This document shows, in pieces, positions 21,325 to 33,096 of a stretch of DNA of 64,000 bases. Where the stretch lies: contig JAVYIG010000166.1 in the NCBI GenBank assembly GCA_035222895.1, positions 620,001 to 684,000 of the forward strand. Direction: 5' to 3'. How positions within the stretch are numbered: the stretch's first letter is position 1; each line of letters opens with the position of its first letter. A program made the position numbers and the translations under genes. The stretch is from Strongylocentrotus droebachiensis. Lineage: Eukaryota > Echinodermata > Echinoidea > Camarodonta > Strongylocentrotidae. The notes beneath the pieces are model-generated. The model worked only from the letters and a program-made list of their open reading frames with translations. It did not search any database and was not told the origin of the DNA.

Positions 21325-21904
21325 TAGACCGAATTTTCCGTCTCTTTCGTTCGTTAGCCTCTTATTGGGGTAGGGTCGGCCGGCTCTCTCTTTAGAGACG
21401 GAAACCGTTTAATCACATGTCCTTGCTAACGCCACGACCAACTCTGGTCGTAGCGTTTTGCCCCCAAAATCCCCCAAAATGTCATTTTACCTCGTGTAGA
21501 TCTATATCCAAATGTAAATTAGGCCTAGGGTATAATAATTCGGTTCCACTTACTAACTTGCTTGAAATAATCCGTTTAATGGTCCCTTTTAAGGAAATTA
21601 TGGGTCTAAATTGACAGCCGTGTTGAAAATCTTGGAAGTCGTGTTAAACTCTCGCTGCCGGAGTCATCTAAATCAATCTCATCCCTTCTAGTCTACGCCG
21701 AAGGCAAAATGATTAGATCTATGAAAGAAAAACTGTGATAACGCCATTACGAACGTGTAGATGGCGCACAGTTTTTCGTGTTTCGAGTTGGTCGTGGCGT
21801 TAGCAAGGACATGTGATTAAACGGTTTCCGTCTCTAAAGAGAGAGCCGGCCGACCCTACCCCAATAAGAGGCTAACGAACGAAAGAGACGGAAAATTCGG
21901 TCTA
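21325..21904. mobile_element. 580-bp TIR element with 9-bp duplication (Mutator-like size)
   Basis: Inverted arms of about 122 bases begin TAGACCGAATTTTCCGTCTC and end with the inverse at 21904. The arms appear nearly identical. GTACGTACG flanks both ends (21316-21324 and 21905-21913). The unique interior, about 340 bases, has no protein. A 9-bp duplication fits Mutator-like elements, but the target is itself a short repeat, so 8 bp is also possible. Confidence 0.75.
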
Positions 21905-21913
21905 GTACGTACG

Positions 21914-22380
21914 TAGCCAAATGTTGATTTTGTTGCTGATCAAAGACAGAGTAAAATCCAGACTTTGTTGTGTATCTGGACAGTTGATTGCAGCAATTTA
22001 AAGAAGTTTACAAGCAATATTTCATAAATCTTCTAAGACCTACAATTTACATGTACATGTATGTTGGACAAATACAGGACAAATAAATAGATCTAGAGTC
22101 TAGAGTAGGCCTAGAGGTAGAGTCTACCATGTCTACTGTCTACTCTATTTGTAGTTGATTGAATTTTGAAGGATTTTATTGATTATTAGATTCTCGCAGT
22201 CCAAGGACTGCATGAATTGCAATGGTGCATCAATCTAGGCCTACACTATAAAAGCAATTATACAATAATGATTAAAACAGTCTAGATCTAGGCCTAAGCA
22301 ATTAAAATTTAAATAAAAGTAATCAAATGGCAATAATAATGGCAACTATCGTTAGGGTCTAGATTAAGTTTTCGATTAAT
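21914..22380. other. Gene-free stretch
   Basis: AT-rich, with many TCTAGA/CTAGGCCTA-like words. No gene recognised. Confidence 0.45.
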
Positions 22381-22399
22381 AATAAGCAAGGAAAATATT

Positions 22400-22590
22400 A
22401 AAGATAAAAGTTGAGTTCTGGTCGTGCAATTGCATTGTGAAAGAAACGTGGAATCGATCAGAAAAGGTTGATCATCAAGTATATTATTGGTGTGTATTGC
22501 AAGGTTCTGGAATCATCAAAATGATCAGAAATTTTGCCCGGTCTTTGTAAAGTTACAAGCTCTGTACACAGATGTATATAGGGCTACACG
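22400..22590 (+). repeat. Copy of the AGATAAACTTGAGTTCTGG family
   Basis: Shares TTGAGTTCTGGTCGTGC, GATCAGAAAAGGTTGA and GCAAGGTTCTGGAATCATC with the complete TTAA element at 52082-52463 and with copies at 49200-49395 and 52764-52960. The right end is lost. Confidence 0.75.
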
Positions 22591-23020
22591 AACATGTGCA
22601 ATTTTTATGATGTTACATGCCATATTTAGAATATGAAAACATTTGAAGAGCCATGTTTTTAGGGAACATTTTTTTCTCTGATGTTCTTAAATACTTGCAA
22701 CAATGATAACGCTCACCAATTATTTTTCACCTCTTCCCAGAACTTGACCTTCTCTTTAACTGAAACATTCTAATGGTTAGTGCTATTTCATTAATTTCTT
22801 TGTTATTAAATCTGAAGAAAAATGAGAAGGCTTTATTTTGAATTGTGATAAGTGTCCGGACGCACAAATGTAGTAATTTGAAGTTATTTCACCTCAAATA
22901 AAATCTAGATCTACAAATATTCTTAATGTATCGGGTCTAACTAGACGTTAAATGCAGAATTTTTTATATTTTTTGGCAAACCTCACTTTATTGTTGCCCA
23001 GCATGCTCAGTGACCTCAGA
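22591..23020. other. Gene-free stretch
   Basis: No gene or partner repeat seen. Confidence 0.45.
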
Positions 23021-23069
23021 AGAATGTGCCAAGGTAGTTCTGAGGCTCAGAACTACCTTGGCACATTCT
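23021..23069. repeat. Perfect 49-base hairpin
   Basis: A 24-base arm (AGAATGTGCCAAGGTAGTTC plus TGAG) is followed by a single G and its exact reverse complement. A one-base loop is too tight for a typical microRNA precursor, so a recent inverted duplication is more likely. Confidence 0.85.
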
Positions 23070-24424
23070 GTGTCACATCATCACATTGTCCATATTTGCC
23101 AGGTGCTGTAGAGGTCCCTCCCTTCCTTAAATATTTTGTGTACCTTTATCAAAGATTGGTGTTTGAGAGTTTTGATGGAATTTAGTCAGATTGCTATTTC
23201 ACATATGATTTCATTTCATTTTGTTTCATGAATATTAATATGCTACTTGGATTTTAAGGGGGGGGGGGGGTATGAGCCATTGTGCTTTCATCCCCTAGCT
23301 TAGGCCCCCAAAAACATGTTTAGCATCCTGCTTTTTTTGAAAAATATAAAGGAGGAGGCCTTTTTTTTCTTTTTCTTTAAAATGGCCGCTCAAAATGTCT
23401 GCTTGTTACCTTTTCCCTGACAGTCGGGCTATTTTTCAAGATGGCCGCCAACATATTTTTTTATTTTTTTATTTTAAATCAGAAATAGATCCATTTTAGC
23501 AGTGTTTTTCATGTTTTTTTTCTCTTAAAAAGAAAGTTAAAAAAAAAAAAATAGGAGACGGCCCCTAAAAAGGAAGCGGGCGAGGACGCTTAAAGGAGTC
23601 ACACCAAGAAGCAAAAGTGTATTGAATTGATGCAAAATTCATATCATTGCGAAGGGGAAGCCTTACTGATCAAATACAACAAATTTCCTCTTCAAAATAT
23701 GTTTGGGGCCCGCAGAAATCAACTTTAAAAAATGTTAGTTTTGAGATCCAGATTTACTGCCTTCAGCAGTCCTTTGTATGACGTCACTTTTGTGATGACC
23801 TGTGATGACGTGAGTCTGGTAATCACTATATAGCTACATGTACATGTACATGTATGTGACCTCATTTACAGACTTAGACTATCAAGTTTAAGTACATTGT
23901 TCATGTACTGTACATGTACAGTGTATGTGTTTGCACAGTCGTCAGATAAGCTGTTTAGTCATCATACCTGTGGCCAAGTATTGTTAATGATTGCCGAAGG
24001 TAAAGGTACATACAGTATATAGATCTAATAAATATCTACATGTAGATTCTAGAGCTAAAGTTAATCCAGATGCCAGTTAAAGCCCCACTGTACTACATGT
24101 ACCCCTGTACTTGTAGCTACTTGCTCCCTCTATATATATAAAACAATGTCTAAGCGGTGCCTGTTGTTCCCCCATGATCCTCTTTTTCTTATGTTAATTG
24201 AGAGCTGAGTTGATGAGATAGCCACCTGTCAGTGACCACGCTGGGTGGTCTAATCCCTCCTAGCCAAACTAGTACAGATGGGCTTAAATTTTATTAAACC
24301 TAGGTACATGTACAGAGTATATATCACCCTCACCCTTGGGAGAAAAATACTCATTGACTCTGTTGTCAGTCCAAAATCTTGCCCCCCCCAATCCCCACCC
24401 ATCAATCAGTGTTTTGCACCCTTT
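23070..24424. other. Gene-free stretch
   Basis: Includes a G-run at 23259, an AT-rich block, and TACATGTA-rich words (23840-23930, 24110). No gene seen. Confidence 0.45.
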
Positions 24425-24850
24425 TTCTAGTGACTCAGTAACATTGTTGAAGGTTGATGAAAAAACTGCTTAATTTTGTATGAAATGTTACTTTCTATAT
24501 TCCTTGTACTGTACTTACCCTCTAACAGGAACAAAATCCTGCGAAAATTCTCAAACCACAAAGATATTTATGGATTCTTTGAAGGCGCAACAACCTCCCA
24601 ACCGTTTTTCCTTGAAAATAAGACATAAGACAGGCTTTTAAAAATTTGTCAACACTGAAATGTCTGTAATGGTATGTTCATGTAGAGCCAATTCATTGCT
24701 TTGTGACAATTTACATTCACCTAAAATGTAATTAAATTGTAATAATATAGTTTGATAATTAAGGAATCGATCAGATCAGTTTTTCCCAATTTTGATCATT
24801 AATAATGGTCCGTTTTCACTCAAACTTTCAGTTTATCTTTGATTGTACAT
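24425..24850 (-). mobile_element. Partial copy of the AGGGACTTGGTA MITE, reversed
   Basis: In reverse complement this follows 8330-8863 over most of its length (GTAACATTGTTGAAGGTTGA, CCCAACCGTTTTTCC, AATTAAGGAATCGATCAG). Its far end is replaced by the next repeat at about 24850. Confidence 0.7.
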
Positions 24851-25153
24851 CTAGCATTGAATGCACTACCTTACATGTAGCACCGAAAATTGTCCTTCAA
24901 AATGATCAAGAAGTGCCTCAAAAAAGTAAAGTCTTTCTCCCAATAGACTGTAGTGTTATGAAAACCGATAGGAAAACGCAAATTTGATTTTATTTTCCAA
25001 TCATAAATATCTTGATAATCAGACAGACGATTCGGCTTGTAAAAGTCACGGGGTTCCTGACTGACCTAAAGGTTTATAATAAGATTACAGCATGAGCTAA
25101 ATCCAGGATTTTGTTTCAGAATCTGAGACCAAAGTTAGCGGATCCCTTTAATT
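24851..25153 (-). mobile_element. Partial copy of the AGGGATCCGGTAAC MITE, reversed
   Basis: The reverse complement of the 33844-34220 element (AATGATCAAGAAGTGCCTC, CAATAGACTGTAGTGTTATG, AGCGGATCCCTTTAATT at the end). It directly abuts another MITE, so one inserted into or recombined with the other. Confidence 0.75.
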
Positions 25154-25850
25154 AACACGGTGATGATCAATCTGCAGGTACTACTGCCAAACATGTTGTA
25201 TGCCGATTCATGTCTTTCTGTTTGGTGGTTTTCACTGAGGCTGTGTATAAGTACTTTGGGAAGCAAACCGTTATATATGTAATGACCCGTGACTCTCAAG
25301 GTGGTTTGTTTTGCAAATTGTAGAGGTGTTCAAGCTGCTAAAAAAGTAGAAAGGAGGGCAACAATAACAATAGGCATTCCACTTCACATGCTACTGTGCT
25401 GATCCGAATCCACTGAAATGAGCAAGATGACCTTGGCCTTGTTAGCATTGCATTGTAATAAACCATGGACCCAATCACCTAACACTTCATGAATGAAACC
25501 AAGAGTTAGTGGTGCATACATGATGTACTTGTGCACAAGTGTCAATCGTCTGTCAATTGTTCAAGGTGGTTGAATATGAATAAAGGTCTCACTCCTCAGG
25601 AACTTTTTAAAGCCCTGAGGGTATATTGTCTAGTGAAAAATCGAGGTAACTGTGGTGATGATTTGATTGACTTATTGACATTATAGAGTGGATTCACAAT
25701 GAACATCGCCCTCTAACACCCTCTAGCGACACCAGTTGTTCCTCGATTTCACATGATGCATTACAGGAAAAAGTTTGTTTGTAATATTAGCTGTGGCATT
25801 TGTTAAATACTCTAGGATAGGGGTTCTCAAACTTATTCCTGGACAGTCCA
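25154..25850. other. Gene-free stretch
   Basis: No open frame of note and no recognised repeat. Confidence 0.45.
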
Positions 25851-25999
25851 GGGCCCTGTTTCATAAAACTTGATATCAATAACACGTTACAGGCTACTGT
25901 TATAAGCTACTGAAATCATGGCATCTGATTGGCTGAGAGCAAATTTGTCTTAGAAATTTTGCATTTGTTATAGATAACAAGTTTTATGCAACAGGTCCC
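25851..25999. mobile_element. Short MITE, GGGCCCTGTTTCATAAAACT family
   Basis: Left GGGCCCTGTTTCATAAAACT pairs with AGTTTTATGCAACAGGTCCC at the right. The core GTTATAAGCTACTGAAATC and CTGATTGG are shared with 28843-28994 and, inverted, 43813-43970. Confidence 0.75.
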
Positions 26000-28306
26000 A
26001 GATGTGATTCCCATGAAAGATAAAAGGTCTGAAACATGTGATGCCATTTGCCCGAAAAAATAGGTTTAGTATACAATGTACATTTACAAATGCTCGCTGG
26101 AAAGCCGGACATGACTCAAACATTTATACTCAATTGTGTTTCAGACTCAGAAAATCTACTCCTTAAATTTAAAGTTACATTAATGACATTTGTATGAGGC
26201 TTGGTTTAGGGTCTTTATTTGATCTAAGGGAATTGCTAAAGTTTAAAAAAGCAGAACCTCCTGGGCCCGTGCTTCCACTCGTTAAATTAGATTGACCTGA
26301 AATAGATGTCACATTTCCTGAAATATGATGGTATTTTCTTTAAACGTTCAAAATGCCTCTTGCGTGCCATTTGTTTTGATGAATAGCTAGGGAGAGCAAC
26401 ATCATACAACTAATTGCACAGTTACACTACCAGATTATCAACTTTAAAGTTGTGATCGACTGAGCGAGCAAAAAATTCCATTTAATTCAGAGGAAATGCG
26501 TAAAAGTTTTAAAACTATAAATTTCTCAGCGGTGGAACCAGTATCCCCGCTCCCTCCCCCCCCCCCAAAAAAAAGGGGGGGGGGAGGGCGGTGCCAATGT
26601 TTGTATGAAGCCCACTGTTAGTGTGTAAACTTGGGGCGTTTCCGGTGGGGTCCAGGGGCAGAGCATTTCAAATCCTTGAGATCTTTTCCACAAAATGCTT
26701 ACAGAAACTGTCAGCTAATTTCCTCTCTGATGAGCATTGTGGTAGTACAGTACATGTTCACTTCAGGGACATAATTAATATTTATTTTGGGGGGTCTACT
26801 TTTCAAGCTTGCCTGCCTGAAAATAACATTCTAAAATTTGTTTTGCATTGAACTTTATGTAAATTTATGGGGGCTCTTTTGGGCATTTTGGGGGCTTTTT
26901 CACCCTGAGCCCCCATGTATTTTTTTCACTGGTTCACCTGTCCTGTAAAGAAGTTATTGACAATACCGAACAGAGCTTTCTGATCCAAAGTGCTATCGAT
27001 GAGAAAGAAAAGATGCAGAGCATCCTCCTCCTCTCTTGTTATTTTGAACGGACTGTAAATTTATGGTACAAAGTCCCGCCCCCCCCCCCCCCACTCAGTG
27101 TTATTTAGGGGCGTGTAAAGTCAAAACAGGCAGATCTTTTTCTTTGTTACAAGCCTTTTCAGCACCCCCATAAGTCTGGTGTCTAAAGTCAATACGGGCA
27201 GATCTTTTTCTTTGCCACGAGTAAGGCTGCTATGGGTAGTCGAATGCTCGGGAACATGAATGCGGTCGCTCCATTCCTGAAGTGGGAGTGGGAGGGGGAG
27301 GGGGGCGGGTACAAAGTCCAACGAGTTTTGAAACAGGCTTAACATCTATCAAGTTGTCTCTGCGACAGTAAGAACAGAAATTTCCCTCCATGGATCTTGT
27401 CTTTTTTATGTACTCTAATTTGAAGCAATAAAATTTAATTATACAACAACAAAAAATAGCCATATAGATGGTTGTAGAAAATTGTATACATCCTAAAGCC
27501 AATACTCAGAATTTAAAAACAAAATCAATATATGTTTCCACAAATTTCTGAGATAAGGAGTGGTCAATCTGAATGAATAAATGTCTATCTCTAGGCATGT
27601 CTTTCATCAGACCAAAGTTACAAAATAACAGGCTATTTTCAGACTCTAAGTATTTTCCTGAAGCTCGAAATTGCGTCTTCACCAGACCGATACGCTCAAC
27701 ACAAACTAGCTCCAACGGGCACAAATTAGCCCGCTATTTCCCAATTAGGGGGCTATTTTCGAAACAATACCAAGATTTCTTGGGATATTTTCTTGACCAA
27801 ATAGCCTGCTAATTGCAACTGTGGGCTGATGGAGCCGCAAATTAGCTGGCTAATTTGAGATCGGGCTAGTTAAAATAGCGGGTTATATTGAACTTTGAAC
27901 TTCGGTCTGATGAAGACAGGCCTAATATTGACAGTGACTTCCTCTTCAAATGTGTACTAACAGGAAGGCATGCACCATGTTTGTGGCGCAATATAATATA
28001 TTAGTGTGTACAGTAAACATATTTGAAGCCCATAATATAATGATATGGGATATTAGAGACGGAGGGAGATTAAAGTTGATTGGGAGGCAAACAACGCCAG
28101 GCCTTTGTCAATGATTCTTAAGAACGGGTTTTTTTTTTTCTTTAGCCCTCATCAGGAGGGGTCACATGCTGCCAATTACAGTGCACTATATTTTTTCCTA
28201 TTGTACAGTGTAGATTGCAAATGCAGGAAAGTGGTTAGCTAATGCCAGAAGGCATATTTTCCAAAACCCTGGCCTTCCACCACCTACAGTGTATGCCTCT
28301 CTTTTT
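26000..28306. other. Gene-free stretch with scattered repeats
   Basis: No host exon recognised. A C-run/A-run/G-run block lies at 26555-26590. A segment at 27117-27200 matches 37125-37175 in reverse complement (CAGATCTTTTTC lies beside it). Short frames show no domains. Confidence 0.4.
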
Positions 28307-28660
28307 ATCTTTCTTTCTCTCTCTCTCTCTCTCTATTATCTCTGTCACTTCCTCCTTCTCCCTCTCTCCTGTTCCATTTACCCCCCCCCCCTCTCTCTCT
28401 CTCTCCCTCTTTCTCTCTCTCTCTCTCTCTTTCTTTCCCTCTCTCCTTCTCTCCCTATCTCTCTCTCTCCTACTCTCCCTATCTCTCTCTCTCTCCTTTT
28501 CTCCCTCTCTCTCCTTTTCTCCCTCTCTCTCTCTCTCCCTTCTCTCCCTTTCTCTCTCTCTCTCCTCTCTCCCTTCTTCTCTCTCTCTCTCTCTCTCTCC
28601 TCCCTCATCTCTCTCTCTCTCTTTCACTCTCTCTCTCTTTCACTCACTCGCTCTCACTCT
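28307..28660. repeat. (CT)n microsatellite, ~350 bp
   Basis: Long CT-rich tract with CCCT and TTCT variants and one C-run. The Ser/Leu-rich and Arg/Glu-rich frames on both strands are repeat products. Confidence 0.95.
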
Positions 28661-28842
28661 CCCTTCCCTTTATGATCCTACCTCTGTTCCCCCTGCCTCA
28701 CCCTTGCCCCACAACTCTCTTTATTCCTCTCTCTCTCACCCCATTTGTGTTTGTTTCTTTTTTTAATTCCCCCCCCCCCCCCCACACACTTCTCCATCTC
28801 CGTCCAGGTTGGTATCAAGACTTACATGTAAATCAAAACCTG

Positions 28843-28994
28843 GGGGGCGTTTCACAAAACTTATCATCAGTGACCAATGACAGTTTTTGTTATAAGCTAC
28901 TGAAATCCTTGCTTCTGATTGGTCATCAGCAGATTTGTCACTGATTTTTTTTCATTTTTCATTGAAAAAAGGCTCTGTGTAACACCCTCCTGGT
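28843..28994. mobile_element. Short MITE, GGGGGGCGTTTCACAAAACT
   Basis: Inverted ends GGGCGTTTCACAAAACTTAT and a diverged inverse (TGTGTAACACCCTCC). The core matches 43813-43970 in reverse complement (GACAGTTTTTGTTATAAGCT, TGATTGGTCATCAGCAGATT). Confidence 0.75.
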
Positions 28995-29097
28995 TGTCGA
29001 GGGTGATAGCCCCACAACAGTACTGCCAACATGCACATTTTTTCGAGAAAATTAGCACGCCATTAATTACCACACCTTGGGCCACGTCTTATAAAGA

Positions 29098-29495
29098 GTT
29101 AGTTGCGATTGATCAATGGCAAGTCTTCCAACCAATCACAAGTTTGTAGTCTCCTATCTGTTTTGTACATACAGTAAATAATTCCAACAGGTCAACCCCC
29201 AGGTCAACCCTCTGACGCGATGCGGGATCCCGCTTTGTCGGAGTATAATCCAGAACCAGAACCAGAGAGAACCAGTAGTTGCGATTGATCATTGGCAATC
29301 TTCCAAACAATCACAAGTTTGCAGTCTCCTATTTCTTAATATGTACATACAGTAGTTGTGATTGATCAATGGCAAGTCTTCCAAACAATCACAAGTTTAC
29401 AGTCTCCTATTTCTTAATATGTACATACAGTAGTTGTGATTGATCAATGGCAAGTCTTCCAAACAATCACAAGTTTGCAGTCTCCTATCTCTTAT
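29098..29495. repeat. Tandem repeat, ~78-bp unit, four copies
   Basis: The unit carries GATTGATCAATGGCAAGTCT, TCCAAACAATCACAAGTTT and CAGTCTCCTAT. The last three copies are nearly identical with a 78-base period. The first is separated by about 175 bases of other sequence. Confidence 0.85.
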
Positions 29496-29544
29496 GTATG
29501 TGATTGATATCAACCCTTTCTATGACCAAGGTCCTGATGACCAG

Positions 29545-29547
<3 letters not shown>

Positions 29548-29600
<53 letters not shown>

Positions 29601-29602
29601 TT
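29548..29602. repeat. (CT)n microsatellite
   Basis: About 27 CT units with one CG variant. Confidence 0.95.
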
Positions 29603-29896
29603 CAGTTCAATAATTAACCAGATAGTTTCTATTACTGGCTGTAGAGAGAGTGCATGTTTCCTCTGCTTTCTTAATTTTTTTATGATGGTGCACTTGAAGT
29701 TAAGGCTGAAGCTATTGCTGACATCTAATGTGCTACGACTTTTGCCATGAAGATAAATAACGAAGCATATAAGGGACAGCCTGGAAACAGGGGCGTCGCT
29801 AGACCTTTTTCAGTGGGGGGGTGTAGAGGCCAACGATTACTGACAAAATTAAATGTCCCAATATCTACAAATTTAACCCTATAAACCCGGGGCCGA

Positions 29897-30360
29897 AGGC
29901 TAAATTGTTTTTCCTATGGACTATCTATAGAGTACCGAAGCTGTGACATCATAAAAATCAATTTTTAGAATTTCAAAAAAAAATCTTCATTTTCCGAAAG
30001 AGCAGCAAAAATAATGTTCAAATGTCGAAAATCAATTGAATATGTTAAGTATTGGCTGAGATATGACCATCTGAATAAATATATTTCCTATAGGAACTCT
30101 GTGTTATTTGCTCTGGCTCCTAATGGTTAGGTGCCAGAGCAAATAACACTGAGTTCCTATAGGAAATATATTTATTCAGATGGTCATATCTCAGCAAATA
30201 CTTAACACATTCAATTGATTTTTGACATAATTATGGACATTATTTTTAATGCTCTTTTGGAATATGAAGACAATAATGAGAAATTCTAAAAATATATTTT
30301 TGATGACGTCACACTTCACCACTCTATAGATAGTCCATAGGAAAAACAATTTAGCCTTCG
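29897..30360. repeat. Hairpin inside the hAT-like element
   Basis: CGAAGGCTAAATTGTTTTTC at the left pairs with its inverse at the right end near 30340-30360. The arms run about 230 bases with moderate mismatches. They close at about 30123, near a 13-base loop between GCTCTGGC and GCCAGAGC. Confidence 0.8.
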
Positions 30361-31250
30361 TTGTACTGCTCTCGATTCTTAACCCTTATCTGAATTCAGT
30401 TCTCCCCCGGAAGTTTTGGCATTTCATTAAATTATTAGAGAAAGTAGACGATTCGTTGAACCGTGCTCGACTCTTAATTATTGTCTGAATCCAGTTTCTC
30501 CCCCTCCCGCGCAAAGCGCGGAAACTTTGATGTTTCATTAAATTATGAGTAAAAGCAGACGATTCGGTGTACTGTTCTCGACTCTTGATCCTTATCTGAA
30601 TTCAGTTCTCCCCTTCCTGCGCGAAGCGCGGAAGCTTTGACGTTTCATTAAATTATGAGAAAAAGCAGACGATTCGCTGTACTGTTCTCGACTCTTAATC
30701 CTTATCTGAATTCAGCTCCCCCCCTTCCCGCGCAAAGCGCGGAAGCTTTGAAGTTTCATGAAAGTATGAGAAAAAGCAGACGATTCGGTGTACTGTTCTC
30801 GACTCTTCTTTCTTATCTGAATTCAGTTCTCCGGAAGCTTTGACGTTACATTAAATTATGAGAAAAAGCAGACGATTCGGTGTAATTTTCTCGACTCTTA
30901 ATATGCTTTAATTGTCTGAATTCAGTTTGCCCCTTTAGCGCGAAGCGCGGAAGTTTTGACGTTTCATTAAATTATTAGAGAAAGAAGACGATTCGTTGTA
31001 CCGTTTTCAACTCTTAATATGCCCTAATTGTCTGAATTCAGTTTCCCCCTTTAGCGCGAAGCGCGGAAGTTTTGACGTTTCATTAAATTATTAGAGAAAG
31101 AAGACGATTCGTTGTTCCGTTCTCGACTGGTCTAAATGAAGTTTTCCCCTCGCGAAGCGCGGAATTTTTGGCGTTTCATCAAAATATAGAGAAAGGAAGA
31201 CGATTCGTCGTACCGTAGTTGACTCTTAATCCTTGTTTGAATTTAGTTTC
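30361..31250. repeat. ~110-bp tandem array in the hAT-like element
   Basis: About nine units carry GACGATTCG (seen at 30447, 30558, 30668, 30779, 30871, 30988, 31103 and 31199; spacing 92-117), CTTATCTGAATTCAGTT, the small palindrome GCGCGAAGCGCGG, and TTTGACGTTTCATTAAATTA. Confidence 0.85.
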
Positions 31251-31939
31251 CCCGAAAATGTTAAACCTTTGATTTCTTTCGCTGATATTAAAGGAAAGTT
31301 AAACTTCGAGAAAATACAAGTATTGTAGTTGTATAGTCACTCTCGAAGTCGTCACAGCGGATAAAAAGTCACAGTTCGTAGGGAAAAAAACTGGTTGGCC
31401 GACCGACAATATACATCTCACCGACTTCAAAATTCTGCATTGATGTAGTACACAAGTATCGAGCAAGAATACCAACACACCTGACCCGACATAGCAACAT
31501 ATTTACCCGTGTCTTTCTTGCTCCCTCGACGAGACGACTCCGCCCAACAACCCCCTTCTCTCTTTTACTCCCACTCCTCCTCTCTCAGGCTCTTACCTCC
31601 CCTCTCTCTCCTCTCTTTCATCTCCCGTTTCTTTTGTTTCCCTTTTCTCTTTTTTCTTCTTTTTTTCCCTTTTCTTTCTTCTCTTTCTTTGTCCTTTCTT
31701 TCCTCTCCTCCCTCTTTTTCTTTTTTTCTCTTTTCTTTCCTTTCTTTTCCTTTCTTTTCCTTTCTTTCTTTTCTTTTCCTTTTCTTTTTTTCTTTTCTTT
31801 ACCTTTCCCTCTCTTTTTCCCCTCCCCCTTTTCTCTTTTTTCCCGACGGCAGCGCAATTTTACCGACAATATCCTGACGGGTGGGGGAGGTGTCGCACCC
31901 CCCCACACCCCCCCCTTTGGCGACGCCCCTGCCTGGAAA

Positions 31940-32263
31940 ACATCATTTTAATACGAAAATGTTTCTTAAATAATCATCCCTTCAGCAACGTCAAATAGAC
32001 CTTTTTTTAATCCTTCCCATGAAAGAATTCTTGAAATGCATACATTCTTCAAAAAGAATTAAGAGGTTCAATAGTATTTAAGATTTTTTTTTATCTCCTA
32101 AACAAACAAAAACCTGATTCCAAGTATACTCACAAGCTTAAAGCAATCACTATTATTATCATTGTTGTTATTATTGTTATTAGTATTATTATTGTTGTTA
32201 TTATTCTTATTATCATTATTATTGTCCTTTATTATCAATGTTATTATTGTTATCATTATTTAG
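31940..32263. other. Gene-free stretch with (TTATTA)n tract
   Basis: Ends in an interrupted ATT/TTG-rich trinucleotide tract at 32150-32262 that also forms the polypyrimidine-poor lead to a possible acceptor at 32263. Confidence 0.5.
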
Positions 32264-32344
32264 CTTCTGAGGCAACAGAGGGAGTGACATCTTTTTCTGA
32301 CTCTGTACTTGGATCAAGAACCCTTGGGATCAACGGATCAAAGG
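32264..32344 (+). other. Possible 5' UTR exon of CMAH
   Basis: Bounded by a TTATTTAG acceptor and a good donor, AAGG|GTAAGC (gt at 32345). The 81 bases have exon-like composition in an AT-rich setting. Joining to 32854 in the open frame gives a stop before the CMAH ATG, so it would be untranslated leader. Confidence 0.35.
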
Positions 32345-32474
32345 GTAAGCTTGTTTACTATAAAACTACTAGATCGTATATTTCCTTAATTAAGGCTTGT
32401 TCAGATATTTTTTGTGTAAAAGAGTGACAACTGCGCAAAAGCAAGGTCCTACGTATTCGATTATCTCATATTAA

Positions 32475-32736
32475 AGGGGGTGTAGCATGGCAAAAACTGG
32501 TTAACGCCATCTACGACTTCTTTGGACAACTGCACGTAAACGAATGGACTTGATTAATGGTCAGCACGCGCTAGCATTCGCGAAACAGATCAAAGTTTTC
32601 CTCACGCTTTGGTCTCCCGTATGTTGCACGCACGTGAATACTGCAGTCGCGTCGTCCGTTGTCGTATTATACCCTATTGGCCCCAAGTCAGGCCACGGGA
32701 AAAACGAACATTTAGTCTTGTCATGCTACACCCCCT
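32475..32736. mobile_element. TTAA-flanked MITE, AGGGGGTGTAGCATG ends
   Basis: Inverted ends AGGGGGTGTAGCATGG and TCATGCTACACCCCCT are flanked by TTAA (32471-32474 and 32737-32740). 262 bp and non-coding. It lies just upstream of the first CMAH coding exon. Confidence 0.85.
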
Positions 32737-32853
32737 TTAAGAAATGATAATTTTTTTTTGATGAAATAAACATGTGGAGTACATTGCACAGAATCGCCCA
32801 ATGACATGGATTCATTTTTCATGCCTAATATTGTCATTCCTTTCATTTTTGTA

Positions 32854-33096
32854 GTTACCCCTGTATTTAAAAAGAGGCCACATCCCTAAGATGGAACAGG
32901 AACAGGTCACGGTTTTGAAGCTATCCGTCGATGAGACGCAAGGCCTGAAAGAGGGTATCAACCTCATCAATCGTTCTGAGAACGAGAAGTACGTCATCTA
33001 CAAGGAACCAGGTAGCGACGAGTTCAAGGCTTGCCGTAACAAGTGTAAACATCAGGGTGGGACCTTCATCAAGGACATCGAGGATACGGCAGGATG
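32854..33096 (+). CDS. CMAH: CMAH exon 1 (5' UTR 32854-32890, coding from 32891)
   Basis: Acceptor TTTTTGTAG, a 37-base leader, then ATG. Encodes residues 1-68 and two bases of Cys69, including NKCKHQGG (Rieske Cys52/His54) and FIKDIED. The donor is GGATG|GTAAGG. The noncoding acceptor implies at least one upstream leader exon. Confidence 0.93.

Larger units (their letters stand above)
29788..31931. mobile_element. 2144-bp hAT-like element with 8-bp duplication
   Basis: Termini CAGGGGCGTCGC and GCGACGCCCCTG are flanked by an exact 8-base duplication CCTGGAAA (29780-29787 and 31932-31939), the hAT hallmark. Inside, in order: a hairpin of about 460 bases (29897-30360), roughly nine ~110-base tandem units (30361-31250), a unique segment, a TTTC-rich tract (31600-31850), and CGACAATATCCTGACGGGTG before the right end. 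There is no transposase frame, so it depends on another element. A truncated relative lies at 2370-3217. Confidence 0.88.

Noticed and set aside
23021-23069. microRNA precursor
   Set aside because: Perfect pairing with a one-base loop does not fit a Drosha/Dicer substrate.
28235-28766. Long Ser/Leu- and Arg/Glu-rich frames
   Set aside because: Products of a (CT)n microsatellite on the two strands.
30361-31250. CRISPR-like regular repeats
   Set aside because: Units are contiguous and diverged with no unique spacers, and the setting is eukaryotic; it is a tandem array inside a DNA transposon.
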